A DNA stretch of 64,000 nucleotides from Hydractinia symbiolongicarpus (GCF_029227915.1 NC_079881.1:9672001-9736000), one strand, 5' to 3'; shown: positions 32,103 through 42,851, counted from the first letter of the stretch. Program-made: numbers and translations. Notes: generated by a model from the sequence alone, not told the origin.

Positions 32103-32708
32103 GCCTTGTTAGCGCAGTAGGCAGCGCGTCAGTCTCATAATCTGAAGGTCGTGAGTTCGATCCTCACACAGGGCAAGGCTTTTAAAAGCCGCAGTGAATC
32201 AAATGTTTGACGCCTATTACAAAACTAGCAATTCAACAATGATTCCGCTCAGTCTCATGATCTGAAGGCCGTGAGTTCGATCCTCACACAGGGCAAGGCT
32301 TTTAAAAGCCGCAGTGAGTCAAATGTTTGACGCCTGTTACAAAACTAGCAACTCAACAATGATTCCGCGCGGGCTCGACCCGGGGACCTTGTGCGTGTGA
32401 AGCGCACGTGATAACCGCTACACTACGGATTCCAATGAATTTTGGAACCTATGACGAAGGAAAGCAATATAAGGCTAAAATAGCTAGAGAAAAAAGGAAA
32501 AACATGTCGCTTTTTAGTTGCCAGATTCCGTAGTGTAGTGGTTATCACGTGCGCTTAACACGCGCAAGGTCCCCGGTTCGAGCCCGGGCGGAATCATTAA
32601 TGTTTCCCCGAAGCGAACCTCGGAAGAGCCTCTGTAGGTTCCATGGTGTAATGGTTAGCACTCAGGACTCTGAATCCTGCGATCCAAGTTTAAGTCTCGG
32701 TGGAACCT
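32103..32708. tRNA. U43, rearranged: Met-CAT, Val(-) stub, Met fragment, Val-CAC(-), Val-AAC(+), Gln-CTG
   Basis: Met 32103-32175; Val(-) stub 32240-32248 joined to the 3' part of a Met gene 32249-32295 (keeps anticodon, variable and T arms; lacks the 5' acceptor and D-arm); Val(-) 32360-32432; Val(+) 32524-32596; Gln 32637-32708. Confidence 0.86.
32249..32295 (+). pseudogene. 5'-truncated tRNA-Met fragment
   Basis: Keeps the anticodon arm (CAT, G37), variable loop, T-arm and 3' acceptor strand; lacks the 5' acceptor strand, D-arm and A box. Fused to a Val(-) stub. Confidence 0.85.
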
Positions 32709-32839
32709 GTGCCGTTAGTTGTGCCTCGGAAGCACCTATTGGGCGTTTGGAAGCAACGGCACTTCAAATATTTTAGTCATTTGCAAGAAGACATTGTAAA
32801 AACAACGTTCTTCTGAAATGCATCGGATTAGGGCACAGT

Positions 32840-33326
32840 GCCTTGTTAGCGCAGTAGGCAGCGCGTCAGTCTCATAATCTGAAGGTCGTGAGTTCGATCC
32901 TCACACAGGGCAAGGCTTTTAAAAGCCGCAGTGAGTCAAAATGTTTGACGCCTGTTACAAAACTAGCAACTCAACAATGATTCCGCCCGGGCTCGACCCG
33001 GGGACCTTGTGCGTGTGAAGCGCACGTGATAACCGCTACACTACGGATTCCAATGAATTTTGGAACCTATGACGAAGGAAAGCAATATAAGGCTAAAATA
33101 GCTGGAAAAAAAAGGAAAAACATGTCGCTTTTTAGTTGCCAGATTCCGTAGTGTAGTGGTTATCACGTGCGCTTAACACGCGCAAGGTCCCCTGTTCGAG
33201 CCCGGGCGGAATCATTAATGTTTCCCCGAAGCGAACCTCGGAAGAGCCTCTGTAGGTTCCATGGTGTAATGGTTAGCACTCAGGACTCTGAATCCTGCGA
33301 TCCGAGTTCAAGTCTCGGTGGAACCT
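32840..33326. tRNA. U44: Met-CAT, Val-CAC(-), Val-AAC(+), Gln-CTG
   Basis: Met 32840-32912; Val(-) 32978-33050; Val(+) 33142-33214; Gln 33255-33326. Confidence 0.88.
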
Positions 33327-33457
33327 GTGCCGTTAGTTGTGCCTCGGAAGCACCTATTGGGCGTTTGGAAGCAACGGCACTTCAAATATTTTAGTCGTTT
33401 GCAAGAAGACATTGTAAAAACAACGTTCTTCTGAAATGCATCGGATTAGGGCACAGT

Positions 33458-33943
33458 GCCTTGTTAGCGCAGTAGGCAGCGCGTCAGTCTCATAATCTGA
33501 AGGTCGTGAGTTCGATCCTCACACAGGGCAAGGCATTTAAAAGCCGCAGTGAATCAAATGTTTGACGCCTATTACAAAACTAGCAACTCAACAATGATTC
33601 CGCTCGGGCTCGAACCGGGGACCTTGAGCGTGTGAAGCGCACGTGATTACCGCTACACTACGGAATCCAATGAATTTTGGAACAGATGACGAAGGAAAGC
33701 AATACAAGGCTAAAACAGCTAGAGAAAAAAGCAAAAACATGTCGCTTGTTAGTTGCCAGATTCCGTAGGTTAGTGGTTATCACGTGCGCTTAACACGCGC
33801 AAGGTCCCCGGTTCGAGCCCGAGCGGAATCATTGATGTTTCCGCGAAGCGAACCTCGGAAGAGCCTCTGTAGGTTCCATGGTGTAATGGTTAGCACTCAG
33901 GACTCTGAATCCTGCGATCCGAGTTCAAGTCTCGGTGGAACCT
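33458..33943. tRNA. U45: Met-CAT, Val-CAC(-), Val-AAC(+), Gln-CTG
   Basis: Met 33458-33530; Val(-) 33595-33667; Val(+) 33759-33831 (D-stem change); Gln 33872-33943 (reference Gln). Confidence 0.89.
33872..33943 (+). tRNA. tRNA-Gln(CTG), reference copy
   Basis: 72 nt; acceptor GGTTCCA with TGGAACC, discriminator T, anticodon stem CAGGA/TCCTG, loop CTCTGAA with CTG at 33905-33907, T-arm CCGAG/CTCGG. Apart from a few bases it matches vertebrate tRNA-Gln(CTG). No T4 follows until the TTTT about 63 nt downstream, after a conserved stem-loop. Confidence 0.96.
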
Positions 33944-33997
33944 GTGCCGTTAGTTGTGCCTCGGAAGCACCTATTGGGCGTTTGGAAGCAACGGCAC
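33944..33997 (+). other. conserved stem-loop downstream of Gln (reference copy)
   Basis: An outer 8-bp stem GTGCCGTT / AACGGCAC encloses an inner GTGC...GCAC hairpin. The 54-bp segment directly follows the Gln gene in essentially every unit and is followed by a T-run (AATATTTT). It may fold in the Gln pre-tRNA trailer or belong to a separate small RNA; neither is shown by sequence alone. Confidence 0.45.
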
Positions 33998-34074
33998 TTC
34001 AAATATTTTAGTCATTTGCAAGAAGACATTGTAATAACAACGTTCTTCTGAAATGCATCGGATTAGGGCACAGT

Positions 34075-34560
34075 GCCTTGTTAGCGCAGTAGGCAGCGCG
34101 TCAGTCTCATGATCTGAAGGCCGTGAGTTCGATCCTCACACAGGGCAAGGCTTTTAAAAGCCGCAGTGAATCAAATGTTTGACGCCTATTACAAAACTAG
34201 CAACTCAACAATGATTCCGCCCGGGCTCGAACCGGGGACCTTGTGCGTGTGAAGCGCACGTGATAACCGCTACACTACGGAATCCAATGAATTTTGGAAC
34301 CTATGACGAAGGAAAGCAATACAAGGCTAAAAGAGCTAGAGAAAAAAGGAAAAACATGTCGCTTTTTAGTTGCCAGATTCCGTAGTGTAGTGGTTATCAC
34401 GTGCGCTTAACACGCGCAAGGTCCCCGGTTCGAGCCCGGGCGGAATCATTGATGTTTCCGCGAAGCGAACCTCGGAAGAGCCTCTGTAGGTTCCATGGTG
34501 TAATGGTTAGCACTCAGGACTCTGAATCCTGCGATCCGAGTTCAAGTCTCGTTGGAACCT
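34075..34560. tRNA. U46: Met-CAT, Val-CAC(-), Val-AAC(+), Gln-CTG
   Basis: Met 34075-34147 (G37); Val(-) 34212-34284; Val(+) 34376-34448; Gln 34489-34560. Confidence 0.9.
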
Positions 34561-34691
34561 GTGCCGTTATTTGTGCCTCGGAAGCACCTATTGGGCGTTT
34601 GGAAGCAACGGCACTTCAAATATTGCAGTCATTTGCAAGAAGACATTGTAATAACAACGTTCTTCTGAAATGCATCGGATTAGGGCACAGT

Positions 34692-35177
34692 GCCTTGTTA
34701 GCGCAGCAGGCAGCGCGTCAGTCTCATAATCTGAAGTTCGTGAGTTCGATCCTCACACAGGTCAAGGCATTTAAAAGCCGCAGTGAATCAAATGTTTGAC
34801 GCCTATTACAAAACTAGCAACTCAACAATGATTCCGCCTGTTCTCGAACCGGGGACTTTGCGCGTGTGAAGCGCACGTGATAACCGCTACACTACGGAAT
34901 CCAATGAATTTTGGAACCGATGACGAAGGAAAGCAATACTAGGCTAAAACAGCTAGAGAAAAAAGCAAAAACATGTCGCTTGTTAGTTGCCAGATTCCGT
35001 AGTGTAGTGGTTATCACGTGCGCTTAACACGCGCAAGGTCCCCGGTTCGAGCCCGAGCGGAATCATTGATGTTTCCGCGAAGCGAACCTCGGAAGAGCCT
35101 CTGTAGGTTCCATGGTGTAATGGTTAGCATTCAGGACTCTGAATCCTGCGATCCGAGTTCAAGTCTCGGTGGAACCT
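34692..35177. tRNA. U47: Met-CAT, Val-CAC(-), Val-AAC(+), Gln-CTG
   Basis: Met 34692-34764; Val(-) 34829-34901 (T-stem lesions); Val(+) 34993-35065; Gln 35106-35177. Confidence 0.88.
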
Positions 35178-35308
35178 GTGGCGTTATTTGTGCCTCGGAA
35201 GCACCTATTGGGTGTTTGGAAGCAACGGCACTTCAAATAATTTAGTCATTTGCAAGAAGACATTGTAATAACAACGTTCTTCTGAAATGCATCGGATTAG
35301 GGCACAGT

Positions 35309-35795
35309 GCCTTGTTAGCGCAGTAGGCAGCGCGTCAGTCTCATAATCTGAAGGTCGTGAGTTCGAGTCTCACACAGGGCAAGGCTTTTAAAAGCCGCAG
35401 TGAATCAAATGTTTGACGCCTATTACAAAACTAGCAACTCAACAATGATTCCGCCTGGGCTCGAACCGGGTATCTTGCGCGTGTGAAGCGCACGTGATAA
35501 CCGCTACACTACGGAATCCAATGAATTTTGGAACCGATGACGAAGGAAAGCAATACAAGGCTAAAACAGCTAGAGAAAAAAGCAAAAACATGTCGCTTGT
35601 TAGTTGCCAGATTCCGTAGTGTAGTGGTTATCACGTGTGCTTAACACGCGCAAGGTCCCCGGTTTGAACCCGGGCGGAATCATTGATGTTTTCCGCGAAG
35701 CGAACCTCGGAAGAGCCTTTGTAGGTTCCATGGTGTAATGGTTAGCACTCAGGACTCTGAATCCTGCGATCCGAGGTCAAGTCTCGGTGGAACAT
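35309..35795. tRNA. U48: Met-CAT, Val-CAC(-), Val-AAC(+), Gln-CTG
   Basis: Met 35309-35381; Val(-) 35446-35518; Val(+) 35610-35682 followed by an extra T (T4); Gln 35724-35795 (T54 to G). Confidence 0.88.
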
Positions 35796-35926
35796 GTGCC
35801 GTTAGTTGTGCCTCGGAAGCACCTATTGGGCGTTTGGAAGCAACGGCACTTCAAATATTATAGTCATTTGCAAGAAAACATTGTAATAACAACGTTCATC
35901 TGAAATGCATCGGATTAGGGCACAGT

Positions 35927-36966
35927 ACCTTGTTAGCGCAGTAGGCAGCGCGTCAGTCTCATAATCTGAAGGTCGTGAGTTCGATCCTCACACAGGGCAA
36001 GGCTTTTAAAAGCCGCAGTGAATCAAATGTTTGACGCCTATTACAAAACTAGCAACTGAACAATGATTCCGCCCGTGCTCGAACCGGAGTCCTTGCGCGT
36101 GTGAAGCGCACGTGATAACCGCTACACTACGGAATCCAATGAATTTTGGAACCGATGACGAAGGAAAGCAATACAAGGCTAAAACAGCTAGAGAAAAAAG
36201 CAAAAACATGTCGCTTGTTAGTTGCCAGATTCCGTAGTGTAGTGGTTATCACGTGCGCTTAACACGCGCAAGGTCCCCGGTTCGAGCCCGGGCGGAATCA
36301 TTGATGTTTCCGCGAAATCTGAAGGTCGTGAGTTCGATCCTCACACAGGGCAAGGCTTTTAAAAGCCGCAGTAAATCAAATGTTTGACGCCTATTACAAA
36401 ACTAGCAACTGAACAATAATTCCGCCCGTGCTCGAACCGGGGACCTTGCGCGTGTGAAGCGCACGTGATAACCGCTACACTACGGAATCCAATGAATTTT
36501 GGAACCTATGACGAAGGAAAGCAATACAAGGCTAAAATAGCTAGAGAAAAAAGCAAAAACATGACGCTTGTTAGTTGCCAAATTCCGTAGTGTATTACAA
36601 AACTAGCAACTGAACAATGATTCCGCCCGTGCTCGAACCGGGGACTTTGCGCGTGTGAAGCGCACGTGATAACTGCTACACTACGGAATCCAATGTATTT
36701 TGGAACCTATGACGAAGGAAAGCAATACAAGGCTAAAATAGCTAGAGAAAAAAGCAAAAACATGTCGCTTGTTAGTTGCCAGATTCCGTAGTGTAGTGGT
36801 TATCACGTGCGCTTAACACGCGCAAGGTCCCCGGTTCGAGCCCGGTCGGAATCATTGATGTTTCCGCGAAGCGAACCTCGGAAGAGCCTCTGTAGGTTCC
36901 ATGGTGTAATGGTTAGCACTTAGGACTCTGAATCCTGCGATCCGAGTTCAAGTCTCGGTGGAAGCT
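35927..36966. tRNA. U49, rearranged: Met-CAT, two Val pairs with fragments, Gln-CTG
   Basis: Met 35927-35999 (G1 to A); Val(-) 36064-36136; Val(+) 36228-36300; Met 3' fragment 36316-36352; Val(-) 36417-36489; Val(+) 14-bp stub 36581-36594; Val(-) 36618-36690; Val(+) 36782-36854; Gln 36895-36966. The same arrangement recurs 14,067 bp downstream in U70. Confidence 0.87.
36316..36352 (+). pseudogene. tRNA-Met 3' fragment at a recurrent deletion junction
   Basis: Begins in the 3' side of the anticodon stem, fused to the Val-Gln spacer (CCGCGAA joined to ATCTGAAGG). The identical junction occurs at 49412 and 50383. Confidence 0.85.
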
Positions 36967-37097
36967 GTGCCGTTAGTTGTGCCTCGGAAGCACCTATTGG
37001 GCGTTTGGAAGCAACAGCACTTCAAATATTTTAGTCATTTGCAAGAAGACATTGTAATAACAACGTTCATCTGAAAAGCATCGGATTAGGGCACAGT

Positions 37098-37584
37098 GCC
37101 TTGTTGGCGCAGTAGGCAGCGCGTCAGTCTCATAATCTGAAGATCGTGAGTTTGATCCTCACACAGGGCAAGGCTTTTAAAAGCCGCAGGGAATCAAATG
37201 TTTGACGCCTATTACAAAACTAGCAACTCAACAATGATTCCGCCCCGGCTCGAACCGGGGATCTTGCGCGTGTGAAGCGCACGTGATAACCGCTACACTA
37301 CGGAATCCAATGAATTTTGGAACCGATGACGAAGGAAAGCAATACAAGGCTAAAACAGCTAGAGAAAAAAGCAAAAACATGTCGCTTGTTAGTTGCCAGA
37401 TTCCGTAGTGTAGTGGTTATCACGTGCGCTTAACACGCGCAAGGTCCCCGGTTCGAGCCCAGGCGGAATCATTGATGTTTTCCGCGAAGCGAACCTCGGA
37501 AGAGCCTCTGTAGGTTCCATGGTGTAATGGTTAGCACTCAGGACTCTGAATCCTGCGATCCGAGTTCAAGTCTCGGTGGAACCT
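37098..37584. tRNA. U50: Met-CAT, Val-CAC(-), Val-AAC(+), Gln-CTG
   Basis: Met 37098-37170 (T-loop TTTGATC); Val(-) 37235-37307; Val(+) 37399-37471, followed by T4; Gln 37513-37584. Confidence 0.89.
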
Positions 37585-37715
37585 GTCCCGTTAGTTGTGC
37601 CTCGGAAGCACCTATTGGGCGTTTGGAAGCAACGGCACTTCAAATATTATAGTCATTTGCAAGAAAACATTGTAATGACAACGTTCATCTGAAATGCATC
37701 GGATTAGGGCACAGT

Positions 37716-38401
37716 GCCTTGTTAGCGCAGTAGGCAGCGCGTCAGTCTCATAATCTGAAGGTCGTGAGTTCGATCCTCACACAGGGCAAGGCTTTTAGAA
37801 GCCGCAGTGAATCAAATGTTTGACGCCTATTACAAAACTAGCACCTCAATAATGATTCCGCCTGGGCTCGAGCCGGAGACCTTGTGCGTGTGAAGCGCAC
37901 GTGATAACCGCTACACTACGGAATCCAATGAATTTGGAACCGATGACGAAGGAAAGCAATACAAGGCTAAAACAGCTAGAGAAAAAAGCAAAAACATGTC
38001 GCTTGTTAGTTGCCAGATTCCGTAGTGTATTACAAAACTAGCAACTGAACAATGATTCCGCCCGTGCTCGAACCGGGGACCTTGCGCGTGTGAAGCGCAC
38101 GTGATAACCGCTACACTACGGAATCCAATGAATTTTGGAACCGATGACGAAGGAAAGCAATACAAGGCTAAAATAGCTAGAGAAAAAAGCAAAAACATGT
38201 CGCTTGTTTGTTGCCAGATTCCGTAGTGTAGTGGTTATCACGTGCGCTTAACACGCGCAAGGTCCCCGGTTCGAGCCCGGGTGGAATCATAGATGTTTCC
38301 GCGAAGCGAACCTCGGAAGAGCCTCTGTAGGTTCCATGGTGTAATGGTTAGCACTCAGGACTCCTAATCCTGCGATCCGAGTTTAAGTCTCGGTGGAACC
38401 T
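37716..38401. tRNA. U51, rearranged: Met-CAT, Val-CAC(-), Val(+) stub, Val-CAC(-), Val-AAC(+), Gln scaffold-CCT
   Basis: Met 37716-37788; Val(-) 37853-37925; Val(+) stub 38016-38029; Val(-) 38053-38125; Val(+) 38217-38289; Gln scaffold 38330-38401, CCT. Same architecture in U74, U78 and U82. Confidence 0.87.
38330..38401 (+). tRNA. Gln scaffold with anticodon CCT (U51)
   Basis: Loop CTCCTAA gives CCT at 38363-38365, formally arginine AGG. Two adjacent bases changed relative to CTCTGAA. Single copy; the homologous genes in U74, U78 and U82 keep CTG, so it arose after that block was copied or was converted back. Confidence 0.68.
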
Positions 38402-38532
38402 GTGCCGTTAGTTGTGCCTCGGAAGCACCTATTGGGCGTTTGGAAGCAACGGCATTTCAAATATATTAGTCATTTGCAAGAAGACATTGTAATAACAACG
38501 TTCTTCTGAAATGCATCGGATTAGGGCACAGT

Positions 38533-38605
38533 GCCTTGTTAGCGCAGTAGGCAGCGCGTCAGTCTCATAATCTGAAGGTCGTGAGTTCGATCCTCACACA
38601 GGGCA
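38533..38605 (+). tRNA. tRNA-Met(CAT), elongator, reference copy
   Basis: A clean example of the Met gene. It has a 7-bp acceptor (GCCTTGT with ACAGGGC, two G-T pairs), a GCGC D-stem, anticodon loop CTCATAA with CAT at 38566-38568, T-arm GTGAG/CTCAC with loop TTCGATC, and discriminator A. It is very close to the vertebrate elongator tRNA-Met and has no intron. A box (TAGCGCAGTAGG) and B box (GAGTTCGATCC) fit the Pol III internal promoter. About 70 of the 90 copies keep the CAT anticodon. Confidence 0.96.
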
Positions 38606-39018
38606 AGGCTTTTAAAAGCCGCAGTGAATCAAATGTTTGACGCCTATTACAAAACTAGCAACTCAATAATGATTCCGCCCGGGCTCGAACCGGAGACCTT
38701 GCGCGTGTGAAGCGCACGTGATAACCGCTACACTACGGAATCCAATGAATTTTGGAACCTATGACGAAGAAGAGCAATACAAGGCTAAAATAGCTAGAGA
38801 AAAAAGCAAAAACATGTCGCTTGTTAGTTGCCAGATTCCGTAGTGTAGTGGTTATCACGTGCGCTTAACACGCGCAAGGTCCCCGGTTCGAGCCCGGGCG
38901 GAATCATTGATGTTTCCGCGAAGCGAACCTCGGAAGAGCCTCTGTAGGTGCCATGGTGTAATGGTTAGCACTCAGGACTCTGAATCCTGCGATCCGAGTT
39001 CAAGTCTCGGTGGAACCT
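38533..39018. tRNA. U52: Met-CAT, Val-CAC(-), Val-AAC(+), Gln-CTG
   Basis: Met 38533-38605; Val(-) 38670-38742; Val(+) 38834-38906; Gln 38947-39018 with T3 to G (GGTGCCA). First phase of the two-unit repeat. Confidence 0.89.
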
Positions 39019-39286
39019 GTGCCGTTAGTTGTGCCTCGGAAGCACCTATTGGGCGTTTGGAAGCAACGGCACTTCAAATATTTTAGTCATTTGCAAGAAG
39101 ACATTGTAATAACAACGTTCATCTGAAATGCATCGGATTAGGGCACAGTGCCTTGTTAGCGCAGTAGGCAGCGCGTCAGTCTCATAATCTGAAGGTCGTG
39201 AGTTCGATCCTCACACAGGGCAAGACTTTTAAAAGCCGCAGTGAATCAAATGTTTGACGCCTATTACAAAACTAGCAACTGAACAA

Positions 39287-39359
39287 TGATTCCGCCCGTG
39301 CTCGAAACGGGGACCTTGCGCGTGGGAATCGCACGTGATAACCGCTACACTACGGAATC
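39287..39359 (-). tRNA. Val scaffold with anticodon CCC (U53)
   Basis: CCC together with C31 to A (GTGGGAATCG on +), which breaks the last anticodon-stem pair, and a T-arm lesion (GTGCTCGAAACG). Less likely to be functional than the copies near 11-14 kb. Confidence 0.7.
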
Positions 39360-39450
39360 CAATGAATTTTGGAACCTATGACGAAGGAAAGCAATACAAG
39401 GCTAAAATAGCTAGAGAAAAAAGCAAAAACATGTCGCTTGTTAGTTGCCA

Positions 39451-39523
39451 GATTCCGTAGTGTAGTGGTTATCACGTGCGCTTTACACGCGCAAGGTCCC
39501 CGGTTCGAGCCCGGGCGGAATCA
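39451..39523 (+). tRNA. tRNA-Val(TAC), reference copy
   Basis: Identical to the Val(AAC) scaffold except for A34 to T (loop TTTACAC), giving anticodon TAC for GUA/GUG. Eighteen plus-strand Val genes carry TAC. Together with AAC on + and CAC on -, the array supplies all three valine isoacceptors from one scaffold. Confidence 0.94.
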
Positions 39524-39766
39524 TTGATGTTTCCGCGAAGCGAACCTCGGAAGAGCCTCTGTAGGTTCCATGGTGTAATGGTTAGCACTCAGGACTCTGA
39601 ATCCTGCGATCCGAGTTCAAGTCTCGGTGGAACCTGTGCCGTTAGTTGTGCCTCGGAAGCCCCTATTGGGCGTTTGGAAGCAACGGCACTTCAAATATTT
39701 TAGTCATTTGCAAGAAGACATTGTAATAACAACGTTCTTCTGAAATGCATCGGATTAGGGCACAGT

Positions 39767-40252
39767 GCCTTGTTAGCGCAGTAGGCAGCGCGTCAGTCTC
39801 ATAATCTGAAGGTCGTGAGTTCGATCCTCACACAGGGCAAGGCTTTTAAAAGCCGCAGTGAATCAAATGTTTGACGCCTATTACAAAACTAGCAACTCAA
39901 TAATGATTCCGCCCGGGCTCGAACCGGAGACCTTGCGCGTGTGAAGCGCACGTGATAACCGCTACACTACGGAATCCAATGAATTTTGGAACCTATGACG
40001 AAGAAGAGCAATACAAGGCTAAAATAGCTAGAGAAAAAAGCAAAAACATGTCGCTTGTTAGTTGCCAGATTCCGTAGTGTAGTGGTTATCACGTGCGCTT
40101 AACACGCGCAAGGTCCCCGGTTCGAGCCCGGGCGGAATCATTGATGTTTCCGCGAAGCGAACCTCGGAAGAGCCTCTGTAGGTGCCATGGTGTAATGGTT
40201 AGCACTCAGGACTCTGAATCCTGCGATCCGAGTTCAAGTCTCGGTGGAACCT
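39767..40252. tRNA. U54: Met-CAT, Val-CAC(-), Val-AAC(+), Gln-CTG
   Basis: Met 39767-39839; Val(-) 39904-39976; Val(+) 40068-40140; Gln 40181-40252 (T3 to G). Copy of U52. Confidence 0.89.
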
Positions 40253-40383
40253 GTGCCGTTAGTTGTGCCTCGGAAGCACCTATTGGGCGTTTGGAAGCAA
40301 CGGCACTTCAAATATTTTAGTCATTTGCAAGAAGACATTGTAATAACAACGTTCATCTGAAATGCATCGGATTAGGGCACAGT

Positions 40384-40869
40384 GCCTTGTTAGCGCAGTA
40401 GGCAGCGCGTCAGTCTCATAATCTGAAGGTCGTGAGTTCGATCCTCACACAGGGCAAGACTTTTAAAAGCCGCAGTGAATCAAATGTTTGACGCCTATTA
40501 CAAAACTAGCAACTGAACAATGATTCCGCCCGTGCTCGAAACGGGGACCTTGCGCGTGGGAATCGCACGTGATAACCGCTACACTACGGAATCCAATGAA
40601 TTTTGGAACCTATGACGAAGGAAAGCAATACAAGGCTAAAATAGCTAGAGAAAAAAGCAAAAACATGTCGCTTGTTAGTTGCCAGATTCCGTAGTGTAGT
40701 GGTTATCACGTGCGCTTTACACGCGCAAGGTCCCCGGTTCGAGCCCGGGCGGAATCATTGATGTTTCCGCGAAGCGAACCTCGGAAGAGCCTCTGTAGGT
40801 TCCATGGTGTAATGGTTAGCACTCAGGACTCTGAATCCTGCGATCCGAGTTCAAGTCTCGGTGGAACCT
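40384..40869. tRNA. U55: Met-CAT, Val scaffold-CCC(-), Val-TAC(+), Gln-CTG
   Basis: Met 40384-40456; Val(-) 40521-40593, CCC; Val(+) 40685-40757, TAC; Gln 40798-40869. Copy of U53. Confidence 0.88.
40521..40593 (-). tRNA. Val scaffold with anticodon CCC (U55)
   Basis: Same lesions as U53. Confidence 0.7.
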
Positions 40870-41000
40870 GTGCCGTTAGTTGTGCCTCGGAAGCCCCTAT
40901 TGGGCGTTTGGAAGCAACGGCACTTCAAATATTTTAGTCATTTGCAAGAAGACATTGTAATAACAACGTTCTTCTGAAATGCATCGGATTAGGGCACAGT

Positions 41001-41486
41001 GCCTTGTTAGCGCAGTAGGCAGCGCGTCAGTCTCATAATCTGAAGGTCGTGAGTTCGATCCTCACACAGGGCAAGGCTTTTAAAAGCCGCAGTGAATCAA
41101 ATGTTTGACGCCTATTACAAAACTAGCAACTCAATAATGATTCCGCCCGGGCTCGAACCGGAGACCTTGCGCGTGTGAAGCGCACGTGATAACCGCTACA
41201 CTACGGAATCCAATGAATTTTGGAACCTATGACGAAGAAAAGCAATACAAGGCTAAAATAGCTAGAGAAAAAAGCAAAAACATGTCGCTTGTTAGTTGCC
41301 AGATTCCGTAGTGTAGTGGTTATCACGTGTGCTTAACACGCGCAAGGTCCCCGGTTCGAGCCCGGGCGGAATCATTGATGTTTCCGCGAAGCGAACCTCG
41401 GAACAGCCTCTGTAGGTGCCATGGTGTAATGGTTAGCACTCAGGACTCTGAATCCTGCGATCCGAGTTCAAGTCTCGGTGGAACCT
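41001..41486. tRNA. U56: Met-CAT, Val-CAC(-), Val-AAC(+), Gln-CTG
   Basis: Met 41001-41073; Val(-) 41138-41210; Val(+) 41302-41374; Gln 41415-41486 (T3 to G). Copy of U52. Confidence 0.89.
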
Positions 41487-41617
41487 GTGCCGTTAGTTGT
41501 GCCTCGGAAGCACCTATTGGGCGTTTGGAAGCAACGGCACTTCAAATGTTTTAGTCATTTGCAAGAAGACATTGTAATAACAACGTTCATCTGAAATGCA
41601 TCGGATTAGGGCACAGT

Positions 41618-42103
41618 GCCTTGTTAGCGCAGTAGGCAGCGCGTCAGTCTCATAATCTGAAGGTCGTGAGTTCGATCCTCACACAGGGCAAGACTTTTAA
41701 AAGCCGCAGTGAATCAAATGTTTGACGCCTATTACAAAACTAGCAACTGAACAATGATTCCGCCCGTGCTCGAACCGGGGACCTTGCGCGTGGGAATCGC
41801 ACGTGATAACCGCTACACTACGGAATCCAATGACTATTGGAACCTATGACGAAGGAAAGCAATACAAGGCTAAAATAGCTAGAGAAAAAAGCAAAAACAT
41901 GTCGCTTGTTAGTTGCCAGATTCCGTAGTGTAGTGGTTATCACGTGCGCTTTACACGCGCAAGATCCCCGGTTCGAGCCCGGGCGGAATCATAGATGTTT
42001 CCGCGAAGCGAACCTCGGAAGAGCCTCTGTAGGTTCCATGGTGTAATGGTTAGCACTCAGGACTCTGAGTCCTGCGATCCGAGTTCAAGTCTCGGTGGAA
42101 CCT
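41618..42103. tRNA. U57: Met-CAT, Val scaffold-CCC(-), Val-TAC(+), Gln-CTG
   Basis: Met 41618-41690; Val(-) 41755-41827, CCC; Val(+) 41919-41991, TAC; Gln 42032-42103 (A38 to G). Confidence 0.88.
41755..41827 (-). tRNA. Val scaffold with anticodon CCC (U57)
   Basis: CCC with the stem change; the T-loop is closer to consensus than in U53. Confidence 0.71.
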
Positions 42104-42371
42104 GTGCCGTTAGTTGTGCCTCGGAAGCACCTATTGGGCGTTTGGAAGCAACGGCACTTCAAATATTTTAGTCATTTGCTAGAAGACATTGTAATAACAA
42201 CGTTCTTCTGAAATGCATCGGATTAGGGCACAGTGCCTTGTTAGCGCAGTAGGCAGCGCGTCAGTCTCATAATCTGAAGGTCGTGAGTTCGATCCTCACG
42301 CAGGACAAGGCTTTTAAAAGCCGCAGTGAATCAAATGTTTGACGCCTATTACAAAACTAGCAACTCATCAA

Positions 42372-42444
42372 TGATTCCGCCCGGGCTCGAACCGGGGACC
42401 TTGCGCGTGTGAAGCGCACGTGATAACCGCTACACTACGGAATC
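42372..42444 (-). tRNA. tRNA-Val(CAC), reference minus-strand copy
   Basis: Read on the minus strand: acceptor GATTCCG with CGGAATC, discriminator A, anticodon stem TGCGC/GCGCA, loop TTCACAC giving anticodon CAC, T-arm CCCGG/CCGGG around TTCGAGC. It reads GUG. A TTTT about 16 nt past its 3' end on the minus strand (AAAA in ACAAAACTAG on +) can end transcription. It diverges from the Val(+) gene in the same unit. Many minus copies elsewhere change C61 to A (CCCGTGCTCG on +), breaking the conserved G53-C61 pair. Confidence 0.95.
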
Positions 42445-42535
42445 CAATGAATTTTGGAACCGATGACGAAGGAAAGCAATACAAGGCTAAAACTGCTAGA
42501 GAAAAAAGCAAAAACATGTCGCTTGTTAGTTGCCA

Positions 42536-42608
42536 GATTCCGTAGTGTAGTGGTTATCACGTGCGCTTAACACGCGCAAGGTCCCCGGTTCGAGCCCGGG
42601 CGGAATCA
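42536..42608 (+). tRNA. tRNA-Val(AAC), reference plus-strand copy
   Basis: Same valine scaffold as the minus-strand gene; it differs at the wobble base (loop TTAACAC, anticodon AAC, presumably inosine-modified to read GUU/GUC/GUA) and one D-loop base. It is intronless and 73 nt long with discriminator A. The downstream spacer to Gln is 40 bp and normally has only TTT, so read-through into Gln is likely. Confidence 0.95.
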
Positions 42609-42851
42609 TTGACGTTTCCGCGAAGCGAACCTCGGAGGAGCCTCTGTAGGTTCCATGGCGTAATGGTTAGCACTCAGGACTCTGAATCCTGCGATCCGAG
42701 TTCAAGTCTCGGTGGAACCTGTGCCGTTAGTTGTGCCTCGGAAGCACCTATTGGGCGTTTGGAAGCAACGGCACTTCAAATATTTTCGTCATTTGCAAGA
42801 AGACATTGTAATAACAACGTTCTTCTGAAATGCATCGGATTAGGGCACAGT

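Larger units (their letters stand above)
39150..39635. tRNA. U53: Met-CAT, Val scaffold-CCC(-), Val-TAC(+), Gln-CTG
   Basis: Met 39150-39222 (the terminator palindrome is altered to GACTTTTAAAAGCC); Val(-) 39287-39359, CCC; Val(+) 39451-39523, TAC; Gln 39564-39635. Second phase of the two-unit repeat. Confidence 0.88.
42235..42720. tRNA. U58: Met-CAT, Val-CAC(-), Val-AAC(+), Gln-CTG
   Basis: Met 42235-42307 (acceptor/T-stem change GCAGGACA); Val(-) 42372-42444 and Val(+) 42536-42608 are the reference Val copies; Gln 42649-42720. Confidence 0.9.
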
